A DNA stretch of 64,000 nt from Terriglobus roseus DSM 18391 (GCF_000265425.1 NC_018014.1:186001-250000), one strand, 5' to 3'; positions 14,719 to 23,699 are shown, counted from the stretch's first letter. Numbers and translations are program-made. Notes: generated by a model not told the origin, from the letters alone.

Positions 14719-17700
14719 ATGACTAAGCATTTCGTTCGGTTGGCGCTTGCTGCTTGCCTCGTATCTGCACCCGCGGCGTTCTACTCTCCGGTCGCCTTTG
14801 CGCAGGATCAGTCTGCGGTTACTGGCGGCTTGAATGGCACCGTGACCGATCCGAGTGGCGCAGCCATTGTGGGCGCAAAGGTCACGATCACTGGACCCCA
14901 GGGTTCCGTAACAACGACTACTGATAAGAACGGTCGCTTCGGCGCTACCACCCTGCGTCCCGGTTATTACGACGTGAAGGTTGAGCAGGCTGGTTTCAGC
15001 ACTACGACCGCTGTGCATAACGAAGTAAACGTCTCGGTGTCTTCATCGCTGAGCCTGAAGATGAATGTCGGCTCTGAGAGCACCACGGTGCAGGTTACGG
15101 CCGAGGCTGTTCCCGTGGATACGGAAAACACCGCGATCACCGCGACATTGACCGACACCTTTTATAACGCGATCCCCATGCCGCGTAACGTGTCGGCAAT
15201 CTTTTATGCTGCGCCGGGCGTGCAGGCCGGTCAAGTAAACAGCGTGGCGAACCAAAATGGTCCTGGTGCGAACAACCCGTCGATCGGAGGCGCCTCCGGT
15301 CTTGAGAATTTGTACGTTGTGGACGGCGTGACCATCACAGACCAGGCGTTCGGATCTATTGGCACATTCAACCGCTATCACGGCTCGCTTGGCACTGGCA
15401 TCAATCTTGCCTTTATTAAGGAAGTCGACGTCAAGACCTACGCCTTTGAGCCGCAGTACGGCAAGGCCACCGGCGGAATCATCCAGATTGTTACCAAGTC
15501 CGGTGGCAACACCTTCCATGGTGCTGTGTCGGCATACTTCGCGCCGGGCGTCTTTTACGCGCCTCGCTACCAGTTCTACAATTTTGGCTACAAGCTTTCG
15601 GCGCCTTCGCAGACGCTTTCGAGCCCTGCGTTCGACGCGGCAATCGAAATCGGTGGCTATATTCCACACCTGAAAGACAAGCTGTTTTTCTTTGGCGCCT
15701 TTGATCCATCCCTCACTCGCAGCATGATCCAGGCAAATCCCAATGCGCCCGCGCAGTCGGTCGCTCTGGGTGCTTTCGCGACAACGGCCAGCAGCATGAA
15801 CTACGCTGGCAAACTGACCTATAGAATTAACGACCGTTCGACGTTGGAACTTACTGCGTTTGGTGATCCGTCGCGTCACAACACCGTTCCGTCGTCTCTG
15901 TCCAGCGCGAACCCGAACTCGACGAAGAGCTCCTGGAATTACGGTTCGCAGGATGAACTGGCACGTTTGGACACCGCCATCACGAACTCGTGGACGGTGG
16001 ATCTTGCTTACTCCTACAATCACAACCACTTCTCTGAGGCCCCAGCCTTCAATCAGTACGCTGTGACGAATACGGTGCCTACCTTCTTCGGCGGAGCTTC
16101 TGTGACCACGGGCCTGGGCGCATACGAGCCTTCGAAGAACAACACGTACAGCATCGCGGCTAATACGTCGAAGATCGTCCATCTGCTCGGCACCCATACC
16201 TTCGCAGTGGGTTACGGCTATGACCATACGAACTTCGTTGATCTGCCGACGCGTTCGGGCAATCTGTTTCCGGTAGTCCAGACGAATTACCTAGGAGGCG
16301 CTGTCGCTGCGAAGAGCTATGTGCCGAACGGCGTCCTGACGGACGGTCAGTTCTCGATCGCGCCAATCAACAGCGCTAATCTCGCGGACCACACCTGCAC
16401 AGCGTGCCCGATTGTGAATGGTGTCAGCGTGTACGCCATCTCCACGCGCGGCCAGTACGCCGGCCGCAATATCCTCGCACTCGGTCGTTATCACCAGGCC
16501 TTCGGCGAAGATGTCTACCAGATGAACAAGTACATGACGTTCAATCTGGGTGTTCGCTGGGAGCAGCAGCGTATGACGGCACCCGTGCAGAGCTATAACT
16601 ACGGCGCAAGCTGGTCGCCGCGCATCGGTGTCAACATCGATCCGATGGGCGATCGGAAGAGCAAGCTCTTCTTTAACTTCGGCCGGAACTTCTGGGCAGC
16701 CCCGCTGGATGCCGCCATCCGCTCGCTGGGCGGTGAAGTCGACTCTTACGGTATGGCATTTGCGCCAGTGGTCAACGCAGATGGCAGCTTCACCATTGTG
16801 CCGGATCAGGCACACGCACTAAACGGAACTCCGCGCCGCACAACTGCCGATGGCGTGGGAAACTTTGCCCCACCGACTTACCAGCTCGGTGGAGAGGGGG
16901 TTCTCTCCGGCACGAAGCAAGAGTACGAGGATGAGTACGTCATCGGTTACGAGCGCAACATCGGTAAGGACTTTGTCTTCAAGGCGCGTTACACGGATCG
17001 TCGCCTTGGTCGCATCATCGAGGACGTCGGTTCGCAGTCTCCAGAAGGCTCGACTCTTCCGCAGATTGGATTTAATGGTGGTATCACTAACCCCGGCCCA
17101 TCGACGGATATCGCGGTCAACGAGCAGGTAGTTACCTATACCGCAGCGCAGTACCAGGCGGCCCAGGCTCGGTCAATTGGTGGGGCGTACGTTGCTCCAG
17201 TCGCAGGTTGCATCGGCACGATAACGGATGCGACCACAGGCAAGACCACCCAGTACAGCAACGACACCTCGGTTGCAACTGGTGGCCTGTTTGTCGACGG
17301 CAAGAACAATACAATTGGCGGTGCCTGCGTTACGAATATGGCAAATATCGGTACCTCAGGAAACGCAGCGAACCCGTCTGACAACCCCGTGAACAACAAC
17401 GGTGGTGACGGTATTCCTGACGGCTTCGTGAAGCCTATCCGTCGCTTCAACTCGGTCGAGTTCGAGGTGGACAAGCGTTTCAGCAATCACTGGCTTGCCG
17501 TTGCGAATTTCCGCTGGGGCAATCTGTACGGTAACTACGAGGGTGCCTACCGCAACGACAACGGTCAGTCCGATCCTGGTATCAGTTCGTTGTTTGACTT
17601 CACCTCGGGCAAGCTCGGTCTGTTGGGTAGCCAGTTCGAGCCGGGACCTCTCAGCACGGATCGCCGCGCGGTTGGCAACATCTTCCTGAGCTATAACTTC

Positions 17701-18135
17701 GCTGGTGGCTCAAGAAACAGCTTCGTCAGCAACGCGTTGAAGGGGCTTACGCTTGGCCTTGGTGCCCGCGGACAGTCTGGTGTGCCGCTCAGCGTTTTGG
17801 GCGATCACCCGGTCTACTGGAATACCGGTGAAGTGCCGATCGGCGGCCGTGGTGCGGCAGGCCGTACGGCAGCCAGCAACCAGCTCGATCTGCACGCAGA
17901 GTATGCTGCACCACTTGGCCACATTGCAGGTGAAGCAAGCCGTCTCCGCGTCACCTGGGACATGTTCAACGTAGCGAACAGCCAGTTTCAGAGCTCAAGC
18001 GTCCAGACCTCGCAGCTGACCGCATCTGGCTACCTGGTAGTCGGATCTACACCACCGATTAACACGGATTACGGTCGTCCAACAGCCTTCCAGGCACCGT
18101 TCTACGCCCGCGGTTCGGTTCGGTTCGAGTTCTAA
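14719..18135 (+). CDS. TonB-dependent receptor, Oar-like, with carboxypeptidase-regulatory domain
   Basis: This 1138-residue outer-membrane protein has a signal peptide ending VAFAQDQ. A carboxypeptidase-regulatory-like beta-sandwich follows (about residues 35-115, GLNGTVTDPSGAAIVGAKVTI). Next are a plug domain (GVQAGQV, GLENLYVVDGVTITDQ) and a long beta-barrel ending in the aromatic SVRFEF. This Oar/SusC-like architecture is heavily expanded in Terriglobia, where such proteins are thought to import glycans or peptides; the substrate is not evident. Codon use is more T/C-balanced than in neighbours, as often seen in highly expressed genes. No SusD partner is adjacent. A TTG one codon earlier is possible, but the ATG has the better GAGG spacing. 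Confidence 0.92.
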   Translation: MTKHFVRLALAACLVSAPAAFYSPVAFAQDQSAVTGGLNGTVTDPSGAAIVGAKVTITGPQGSVTTTTDKNGRFGATTLRPGYYDVKVEQAGFSTTTAVHNEVNVSVSSSLSLKMNVGSESTTVQVTAEAVPVDTENTAITATLTDTFYNAIPMPRNVSAIFYAAPGVQAGQVNSVANQNGPGANNPSIGGASGLENLYVVDGVTITDQAFGSIGTFNRYHGSLGTGINLAFIKEVDVKTYAFEPQYGKATGGIIQIVTKSGGNTFHGAVSAYFAPGVFYAPRYQFYNFGYKLSAPSQTLSSPAFDAAIEIGGYIPHLKDKLFFFGAFDPSLTRSMIQANPNAPAQSVALGAFATTASSMNYAGKLTYRINDRSTLELTAFGDPSRHNTVPSSLSSANPNSTKSSWNYGSQDELARLDTAITNSWTVDLAYSYNHNHFSEAPAFNQYAVTNTVPTFFGGASVTTGLGAYEPSKNNTYSIAANTSKIVHLLGTHTFAVGYGYDHTNFVDLPTRSGNLFPVVQTNYLGGAVAAKSYVPNGVLTDGQFSIAPINSANLADHTCTACPIVNGVSVYAISTRGQYAGRNILALGRYHQAFGEDVYQMNKYMTFNLGVRWEQQRMTAPVQSYNYGASWSPRIGVNIDPMGDRKSKLFFNFGRNFWAAPLDAAIRSLGGEVDSYGMAFAPVVNADGSFTIVPDQAHALNGTPRRTTADGVGNFAPPTYQLGGEGVLSGTKQEYEDEYVIGYERNIGKDFVFKARYTDRRLGRIIEDVGSQSPEGSTLPQIGFNGGITNPGPSTDIAVNEQVVTYTAAQYQAAQARSIGGAYVAPVAGCIGTITDATTGKTTQYSNDTSVATGGLFVDGKNNTIGGACVTNMANIGTSGNAANPSDNPVNNNGGDGIPDGFVKPIRRFNSVEFEVDKRFSNHWLAVANFRWGNLYGNYEGAYRNDNGQSDPGISSLFDFTSGKLGLLGSQFEPGPLSTDRRAVGNIFLSYNFAGGSRNSFVSNALKGLTLGLGARGQSGVPLSVLGDHPVYWNTGEVPIGGRGAAGRTAASNQLDLHAEYAAPLGHIAGEASRLRVTWDMFNVANSQFQSSSVQTSQLTASGYLVVGSTPPINTDYGRPTAFQAPFYARGSVRFEF

Positions 18136-18161
18136 CTAAGGTGCACATTGAAACGTCAAAA

Positions 18162-18190
18162 CGGGAGGGCCCCTGGGCTCTCCCGCTTTG
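18162..18190 (+). terminator. Intrinsic terminator after the receptor gene
   Basis: A 10-bp stem, CGGGAGGGCC (18162-18171) with GGCTCTCCCG (18176-18185), closes around CCTG with one G-T pair and is followed by CTTTGTTT. It lies 26 bp after the receptor stop and should end that transcript before the GWxTD gene. Confidence 0.7.
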
Positions 18191-18259
18191 TTTGCCGCGT
18201 CTTTAGCGGCCTATAATTTTCTTTGAGCCCTGGGCTTTGCAGCCCGGCCAGGAGTGCCC

Positions 18260-20323
18260 TTGTTCCGTCTTCGCTCCGTTCTTCTTGTTGTTCTGGCCTT
18301 CCTTCTGGCCGGCCAGTCGATGCGTGCTGTCAGTGTGAAGCAGCTGCCGCCGGTCTATCGGCACTGGCTGACGCAGGAGGTGAATTACATCATCGAGAGC
18401 CCGGAGCGGGAGGAGTTTCTTTCGCTGAAGACGGATGCTGAGCGGGATGCTTTTATGAAGAGCTTCTGGGATTCCAGAAATCCCGATCCCGGCTCGGAGA
18501 TCAACACTTACAAGGAAGAGCATTACAAGCGGCTCGCCTATGCGAACGAGCACTTTGGAAACTATGAAGCGCGCGATGGCTGGGCTACCGATCAGGGCAT
18601 GATCTGGATCACGCTGGGTGAGCCGAAGCAGAAGATCACGTATCCCAACCGGGCGAATGTTCGGCCGATCATTATCTGGTTCTATCAGTCGCCGACGCCG
18701 GCGTTGCAGAGTTACTTCTCTGTGATGTTTTACCAGCGGAGTACGGGCGAGGAGTATGCGTTGTACTCGCCGTATCAGGATGGTCCAAACCGGCTGGTCA
18801 CGGGACTGGAGACTGGCAATGAGCAGGCGCGGAGTCTGCAGCAGTTGCGGAAGGCGCTTGGGAGTGAGGTGGCGCGGACGGCGGTTTCTCTGATTCCTAC
18901 CGAGCCGGTGAATCTTTCGGAGTTTTCGCCGAGCATGATGTCGGACGCGTTGCTGGCGAATATTCGCGGTCTTGCGGATAATCCGCTGGAGATTGCGCGG
19001 GTCAACCGCAATCGCCGGGAGAAGGTGACGACGAGCATCCTGTCCAGCGATGCTCCTCCCGAGGTGAAGTACGCCATTGTGCGGGATGAGAACGGTCATG
19101 CGACGGCGGATGTGTTTGTGCGTCTTTCGCATCTGGATGTGGGGATTGCGGGCGCGCGTAAGTCGGGCGGCAGCGGCTATGACCTGACGCTGCAGCAGCA
19201 CATTACTACGGCAGATGGCCGGGCGGTGTATGACACGGTGAGCACGATTGCTGCTCCGTTGCCGCCTGCTGCGCTGGATGTTGCGCGGCATAAGGTGTTT
19301 GCAGCAGAGGACCAGTTGCCGCTGGAGCCGGGTAAGTACCTGGTGCAGACGACGTTGACGAACAACATCAACCTGCAGGCGTATCGCGTGAACAGCACGC
19401 TCACGGTGCCGCCTCGGAGCAAGTCGCTTGCGGTGTCGGATCCGGTGGCGTTTGCGGGGCATCCTGCGCAGGTTGCCGGACAGCGTTTGCCGTTTACCTA
19501 TGCGGGTGTGCGGTTTGCGCCGGTGGGTGTGGGGACGATCTCGCTGCATGCGGGTGACCCGTTGCAGGCGGTGTTTCAACTCTGGCTGCCGCGCAATGCG
19601 GACGGCACCTGGAACAAGCAGCCGGTGGCGATGCACTTCTATTACGGATCTGCTGCGTCCGGTGCAAAGCCGATGGACGAGGCGGATGAGACGGTCGATC
19701 CGGCGAATGCGGATGCGGGTGGTAACTTTGCCAGCGGTCACACCTTTCACACGGACGGGCTGGAGCCGGGGAACTATCGCGTGATTATTCGTGCGACGCA
19801 GCCGGGCAGTCCTGCTGCGTTTGGGACGATGACGCTGCGGGTGGAACCGACTGGCGTTCCGACTGCGGGCTGGTCTGCGTACGGCCCGCCGGAGCCGCAG
19901 CAGGAAGAGATGAAGCGTGCGTTGTCAGCCGAGGCGAGTGGAGCGAATCAGGATGCGATTGCTTATCTGACGAAGGATCTGGATCTGCATCCGCAGAATA
20001 TTCGGAGCCTGGGGCGGCTTGCGACGTTGCTGGCAGAGCAGCACAAGGTCCATGAGACGGCGCAGTTGGCAGAGCGTCCTGCGTTCCGGGATGCCGTGGA
20101 TATGGCGACGCTGACGCTGGTTTCAGAGGCTCTGGTCACGACCGGGCAGCCGGGGCAGGCGATTGCTTTGCTGGATCGGCAGAGCAAGTTGCAGCCCCTG
20201 AACGTGATGCTCTATACCGAACTGGCGAAGCTGGATGACCAGGCGGGGAAGCACACGGAGGGGGATGTCGCACGCAAGCAGGCGATGGCGATCCGTCCGA
20301 AGGCTGCGACGCCGGAGAAGTAA
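18260..20323 (+). CDS. GWxTD domain-containing protein, secreted
   Basis: This 687-residue protein begins with a hydrophobic export segment (residues about 4-18). An N-terminal GWxTD domain contains MKSFWDSRNPDPG and the defining GWATDQGMIWITLGEP near residue 115. A middle beta-rich region and a C-terminal helical, TPR-like region (MKRALSAEASGANQDAIAYL, then two further repeat-like helices) follow. GWxTD proteins are common in Acidobacteria and Bacteroidota, but their biochemical role is not established. The TTG at 18260 has AGGAG five bases upstream; a GTG at 18254 overlaps that site and is less likely. Whether it works with the upstream receptor is unknown. Confidence 0.85.
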   Translation: MFRLRSVLLVVLAFLLAGQSMRAVSVKQLPPVYRHWLTQEVNYIIESPEREEFLSLKTDAERDAFMKSFWDSRNPDPGSEINTYKEEHYKRLAYANEHFGNYEARDGWATDQGMIWITLGEPKQKITYPNRANVRPIIIWFYQSPTPALQSYFSVMFYQRSTGEEYALYSPYQDGPNRLVTGLETGNEQARSLQQLRKALGSEVARTAVSLIPTEPVNLSEFSPSMMSDALLANIRGLADNPLEIARVNRNRREKVTTSILSSDAPPEVKYAIVRDENGHATADVFVRLSHLDVGIAGARKSGGSGYDLTLQQHITTADGRAVYDTVSTIAAPLPPAALDVARHKVFAAEDQLPLEPGKYLVQTTLTNNINLQAYRVNSTLTVPPRSKSLAVSDPVAFAGHPAQVAGQRLPFTYAGVRFAPVGVGTISLHAGDPLQAVFQLWLPRNADGTWNKQPVAMHFYYGSAASGAKPMDEADETVDPANADAGGNFASGHTFHTDGLEPGNYRVIIRATQPGSPAAFGTMTLRVEPTGVPTAGWSAYGPPEPQQEEMKRALSAEASGANQDAIAYLTKDLDLHPQNIRSLGRLATLLAEQHKVHETAQLAERPAFRDAVDMATLTLVSEALVTTGQPGQAIALLDRQSKLQPLNVMLYTELAKLDDQAGKHTEGDVARKQAMAIRPKAATPEK

Positions 20324-20340
20324 TGTGTAAGAGGCATGAG

Positions 20341-20368
20341 AAGGGGCCCGGCTGTTGCCGGGCCCCTT
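20341..20368. terminator. Bidirectional terminator between convergent genes
   Basis: A perfect 12-bp stem, AAGGGGCCCGGC (20341-20352) with GCCGGGCCCCTT (20357-20368), closes around TGTT. It lies 17 bp after the GWxTD stop and 22 bp after the rsfS stop on the other strand, so it can serve both. T-rich sequence follows on the plus strand (CTGTTTG). Confidence 0.85.
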
Positions 20369-20390
20369 CTGTTTGTCGCGTTTGCGGATC

Positions 20391-21158
20391 TTACTTCTTT
20401 GCAGTTTTCTTTGCGGTCTTTTTGGGGGTGGCAGCCTTCTTCGCGGCGACAGCTTTCTTCACGGCGACAGCTTTCTTTGGTGCGGCTGTCTTCGCGGGCT
20501 TTGCGGCGGCTTTCGTTACTGCCTTCTTCACGACAGCCTTGGCGGCCTTCGCAGGTGCGGCTTTCTTGGCGACTGCTTTCCTGGCGACTGCTTTCCTGGC
20601 GACCGTCTTCTTTGCCGCAGTTTTGGTTGCGACTGTCTTCGTCTCGGCTGCCTTGGTCGCGATTGGCTTTGCTGCCGGGCGTTTGCCGGAGGCGGAGCCG
20701 CTGCTGGCTTCGGCGTAGTCGTCGACGGGTTCGGGCTTTGCGGCCTTCTTCGCGGACTTGGCGCGGGTCTTGGAGAGGGCTGCCTTGATCTCGTCGTTGA
20801 GGTCGTCCATGGTCATGGTCTTTGCGGAGCGGCGCAGGCGTTCGAGGCCGTAGTAGGCACGCTTTTCCGGCATGAAGATGTGGACGACGAAGTCGACGTA
20901 GTCCATGAGGACCCACTCGCCCTGGCGTCGGCCTTCGACGGAGTTGGGATAGACGCCGAAGTCGTTCTTGAGACGGAACTCAATCTCGTCGGCGATGGCG
21001 GCGTTCTGTCTTTCGTTGGTGCCGCTGCAGATGAGGAAGTAATCCGTCAGCGAGCTTTCCGAGGGGTCCAGCGCCAGGATGGTGATGTCTTCTGCTTTTT
21101 TGCTATCGCAGGCATCGACCGCGGCGCGGAGAAGCTGGTTGGATTCCAGTGAGGGCAT
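20391..21158 (-). CDS. rsfS: Ribosomal silencing factor RsfS with long Lys/Ala-rich tail
   Basis: Residues 1-130 are a normal RsfS domain (ITILALDPSESSLTDYFLI, GTNERQNAAIADEIE, EGRRQGEWVLMDYVDFVVHIF). RsfS binds ribosomal protein uL14 and blocks subunit joining during starvation. Residues 131-255 form an extra tail of repeated AKKA, ARKAVA, VKKAV and PKKT-type units, like histone H1 or the C-terminus of some bacterial nucleoid proteins. RsfS is usually about 105-130 residues, so the tail doubles it. The DNA of the tail is internally repetitive (two direct copies of a CTGGCGACTGCTTTC unit around 20571-20600). The gene follows nadD and a CMD gene in the leftward set, the usual nadD-rsfS neighbourhood. 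Confidence 0.9.
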   Translation of the reverse strand: MPSLESNQLLRAAVDACDSKKAEDITILALDPSESSLTDYFLICSGTNERQNAAIADEIEFRLKNDFGVYPNSVEGRRQGEWVLMDYVDFVVHIFMPEKRAYYGLERLRRSAKTMTMDDLNDEIKAALSKTRAKSAKKAAKPEPVDDYAEASSGSASGKRPAAKPIATKAAETKTVATKTAAKKTVARKAVARKAVAKKAAPAKAAKAVVKKAVTKAAAKPAKTAAPKKAVAVKKAVAAKKAATPKKTAKKTAKK

Positions 21159-21280
21159 TGATCTCCTTCGAAGAGCGCGCCACGGGGTTACCGGGCGAAC
21201 GTTCTCTCCGTCAGCCTAAGGATAGGCCAATGACGGCGCTGCGCCTAGTCTGGTCTGCAGCAACCTGGCAGAGATCACCG

Positions 21281-21772
21281 TCAGGCGGTCTCTGCGACGG
21301 GCGCCTTTGAGGCGGCGGGGGCGCGGTAAGTGCCTGCGGTTGGTTTGCGGAAGGCGAGTGCGACGCGGTTCCAGGAGTTGATGACGACGATGGCAAAGGT
21401 GAGCTTTACGGCTTCCTCCGGCGAGTAGTTGGCGAGGACTTCGTTGTAGGCGTAGTCGGGGGCGTGGCCGTCGGATAGGTCGGTGAGGCTCTCAGTCCAC
21501 TGGAGTGCGGCGCGTTCGCGTGGGGTGAAGAAGGGGGTCTCGCGCCAGGCGGTGACGCCGAAGAGGCGTTCGGTGGTTTCGCCGGCCGCCAGTGCGTCTT
21601 TGGTGTGCATGTCGATGCAGAAGGCGCAGCCGTTCATCTGCGACGCGCGCAGCTTGACCAGCTCCATCAGTGAGGATTCGAGGCCGGACTGGTTGACTGC
21701 CTTGCCCATGGCTGTGAGCGCCTCGACGCCCTCAGGCCAGATTTTCCAGTAGTCGATTCGTTTTTCGCTCAT
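21281..21772 (-). CDS. Carboxymuconolactone decarboxylase/AhpD-like peroxidase
   Basis: The 163-residue all-helical protein has the core motif CAFCIDMHTKDALAAGET, the CxxCxxxH redox centre of AhpD-like alkylhydroperoxidases. Preceding residues GLESSLMELVKLRASQMNG fit the same family. The two cysteines and histidine suggest thiol-dependent peroxide reduction, but the substrate and reductant are unknown. It lies between nadD (21 bp upstream) and rsfS (122 bp downstream), splitting a normally adjacent pair, and is probably cotranscribed with nadD. Confidence 0.88.
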   Translation of the reverse strand: MSEKRIDYWKIWPEGVEALTAMGKAVNQSGLESSLMELVKLRASQMNGCAFCIDMHTKDALAAGETTERLFGVTAWRETPFFTPRERAALQWTESLTDLSDGHAPDYAYNEVLANYSPEEAVKLTFAIVVINSWNRVALAFRKPTAGTYRAPAASKAPVAETA

Positions 21773-21793
21773 GAGTGCTCTCCGTAGTGGGGG

Positions 21794-22426
21794 TTACGTG
21801 GCGTGGTAGAGGTGCATGCGTGCGATGTACAGGCCGACGGTGGGTGTCAGCGATTTACCGCAGGAGACGCCGACGCGCAGGCGTTCGCGAATGCCGCTGG
21901 CGGAGATGTCTTCGTCGAGAGTCTCGACGAGGTGGACGCGTGCGCGCTGTTCTGATGTGAGATTGAGCGCTGCGATGCCGTCGCCGCTGTGGTCGGGGTC
22001 GATGCTATTCAGATCGAAGCCGGGCCTTGAGAGAACGATCCATTCGGCCGCGGCGAGCAGCTTTTCCGGATCGCGCCAACGCGGCAGCGAGAGGAAGCTG
22101 TCGGCGCCGACGATGACGAAGAGATCCGCGGAGGGGTACTCCGCCCGCAGCCGAGCGAGGGCGTCGATGGTGTAGTTAGGCGAGCCGTCGGGATGCGGCG
22201 CGTCGATCTCGGAGACTTCCAGGCGTGGGTCATCGCTGCAGAGCAGGCGCGTCATGGCCAGGCGATCGTCAAAGCTGGCGTGCGGGCCGGCATCTTTCAA
22301 TGGCTGGACGCCGGTAGGCGCTAGGAGGACGCGGTCCAGGCGCAAAGCATCGGCCGCGGCCTGTGCGGCAAGCAGGTGCGCCCGGTGCGGTGGATCGAAG
22401 GTGCCGCCGAAATAACCAATGCGCAT
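21794..22426 (-). CDS. nadD: Nicotinate-nucleotide adenylyltransferase
   Basis: The enzyme is 210 residues with the nucleotidyltransferase signature GYFGGTFDPPHRAHL at the N-terminus, a central DLFVIVGADSFLSLPRW, and the C-terminal ISASGIRERL motif that binds the ATP phosphates. It converts nicotinate mononucleotide to deamido-NAD. The start at 22426 gives the normal family N-terminus MRIGYFGG; the same frame is open for another 159 codons upstream, but that part runs antisense through the doxX-like gene's region and is not coding. It belongs to the doxX-nadD-CMD-rsfS leftward set. Confidence 0.93.
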   Translation of the reverse strand: MRIGYFGGTFDPPHRAHLLAAQAAADALRLDRVLLAPTGVQPLKDAGPHASFDDRLAMTRLLCSDDPRLEVSEIDAPHPDGSPNYTIDALARLRAEYPSADLFVIVGADSFLSLPRWRDPEKLLAAAEWIVLSRPGFDLNSIDPDHSGDGIAALNLTSEQRARVHLVETLDEDISASGIRERLRVGVSCGKSLTPTVGLYIARMHLYHAT

Positions 22427-22449
22427 CTGTCTAAGTATCACCCGAGAGG

Positions 22450-22836
22450 TCAGACGCCCAGCATTTGCTGACGAAGCGCTGGGCGCCGGAGCCACAGACC
22501 CAGCCAGATGACGGCGGCAAAGACGATAGGGACGATCCACTGCGGTTCGCCAGCGCGCAGATGCGTGAGGACTGCCCCACCCATGTAGGCGGTGAGCAGG
22601 ATGGCACCGATCGTTGCGGTGCGCGGGATGAGGAGCAACACGGGGCAAGCCAACTCGAGGGCTGCGAAGACGGGCAGCAGGGCAGGGTTGATGCCGTACT
22701 TGCCCAGGCCTTCTTTGACCATGGGCAGTTGCAGGGCGGCGGTAACGCCACCGCTGAGCAGAAAGAGTGCAGGCAGCACTGTCAGTACCCAGCCGATCCA
22801 GAACATAGGCTTTGAGGGTTGGGCATCCGTGGCCAT
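22450..22836 (-). CDS. DoxX family integral membrane protein
   Basis: This 128-residue protein has four hydrophobic segments (about residues 12-32, 53-70, 75-90 and 100-117). The ALELACPVLLLIPRTATIGAI stretch, Glu followed by a hydrophobic helix, is typical of DoxX-like proteins. Some members are linked to quinone-dependent oxidation or thiosulfate metabolism, but most have no known role. It begins the leftward nadD set, 23 bp before nadD, so it may share its promoter. Its 5' region faces the tetR gene end. Confidence 0.75.
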   Translation of the reverse strand: MATDAQPSKPMFWIGWVLTVLPALFLLSGGVTAALQLPMVKEGLGKYGINPALLPVFAALELACPVLLLIPRTATIGAILLTAYMGGAVLTHLRAGEPQWIVPIVFAAVIWLGLWLRRPALRQQMLGV

Positions 22837-22993
22837 CTGGGAACTCTCCGTTGGGGTGGAATTGGAACCCTACGAGGATGCCTGTACGGAATGGCTCGTG
22901 CAATAGAAATTTCGTGGATGTTGAAGCTGGCGATGCTAAGCCGACGGGGGCGCCGCGCTATCGCGGGAGTTCCCTTGCTTCTGGAATTAACAC

Positions 22994-23590
22994 TCAGTGC
23001 GCCCGGCCGGCAGTGATGCTCTGCCAGAGCGGATTCACGAGCGAGTCGATGATGTCTGCCATTTGTTCTGCGGGGATGCGGTCTGGTGTCTTTGCCCAAC
23101 GGGTTGCCGCGCCGAAGATGGCCCAAGCGACTGTCGTTGCGAAGATCTCCGGATCGATGCCGGAGGCCATGTGGAACTTCCGTAAGCCGTCATGAATGAT
23201 TCCCTCGATGACGGGGATCACGGAGCGCTCGAGCGACATCTTGCTCAGGCTGCTGGGGCAGCTGGTGGCGCGGGAGAGGTATTCGCAGACGCCTAATGCG
23301 ATCGTCCGGAGACCGCCTGCGCAGTCCGGTGAGGAATCAAGACGCTTGCGCAGCGATTCGCCGAAACGAACGGCTGTCATGGCCTGGAGCAGGGCGTCCT
23401 TGTCCGGGTAGTGCAGGTAGAAGGTCGCGCGGGTCAGATTTGCTTCGTCGGCGATCTCCTGGATGGAGATGTCGTTGAAGTCCTTCTTCCTGAGCACCTT
23501 GCCGAGTGCGTCCATCAGCGACTGGCGGCTGCGGAGGGCTCGCCGATCCGTCGGTTCCGCAACTTCGGGTTGTGCGGACGGGGCTGCCAT
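22994..23590 (-). CDS. TetR/AcrR family transcriptional regulator
   Basis: This 198-residue repressor has an N-terminal helix-turn-helix (about residues 25-65: LGKVLRKKDFNDISIQEIAD, then EANLTRATFYLHYPDKDALL). The C-terminal two-thirds is the all-helical ligand and dimer domain, with two cysteines near residue 108 (ATSCPSS region). It is divergently transcribed from azoR with a 109-bp gap holding repeated AGACA-nn-TGTC sites, so it probably represses azoR and itself. The inducing ligand, perhaps a quinone, is not shown by the sequence. Confidence 0.88.
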   Translation of the reverse strand: MAAPSAQPEVAEPTDRRALRSRQSLMDALGKVLRKKDFNDISIQEIADEANLTRATFYLHYPDKDALLQAMTAVRFGESLRKRLDSSPDCAGGLRTIALGVCEYLSRATSCPSSLSKMSLERSVIPVIEGIIHDGLRKFHMASGIDPEIFATTVAWAIFGAATRWAKTPDRIPAEQMADIIDSLVNPLWQSITAGRAH

Positions 23591-23627
23591 CTTTCTAGGA
23601 TAGCTTTTCTGAACCCTCGGGACGAGG

Positions 23628-23683
23628 TAGACATCTGTCTATTATCGTTAGAAGACACTTGTCCATTAATGGTCATATGTCCA
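23628..23683. promoter_or_regulatory. Array of TetR-like operator half-palindromes between tetR and azoR
   Basis: Three related 14-mers lie in the divergent gap: TAGACATCTGTCTA (23628-23641), AAGACACTTGTCCA (23652-23665) and the weaker TGGTCATATGTCCA (23670-23683). Each has arms of the form AGACA and TGTC(T/C) separated by two bases, and centres are 24 and 18 bp apart. The last ends three bases before the AAGGAG ribosome site of azoR. These are good candidates for TetR dimer sites; binding by this regulator is inference. Confidence 0.6.
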
Positions 23684-23699
23684 CCAAGGAGAATGCCGA

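Noticed and set aside
15601-18135. Possible horizontal origin of the TonB-dependent receptor from its different codon use
   Set aside because: The family is native and abundant in Acidobacteria, and balanced third positions are expected for a highly expressed outer-membrane protein.
18203-19750. A 515-codon minus-strand open frame opposite the GWxTD gene
   Set aside because: It is very Arg/His-rich, has no recognisable domain, and its opposite strand encodes the GWATD motif protein with a signal peptide.
20391-20768. Short repeats in the rsfS tail considered as a CRISPR-like or tandem repeat array
   Set aside because: The repeats are in frame, encode Lys/Ala units and have no spacer structure.
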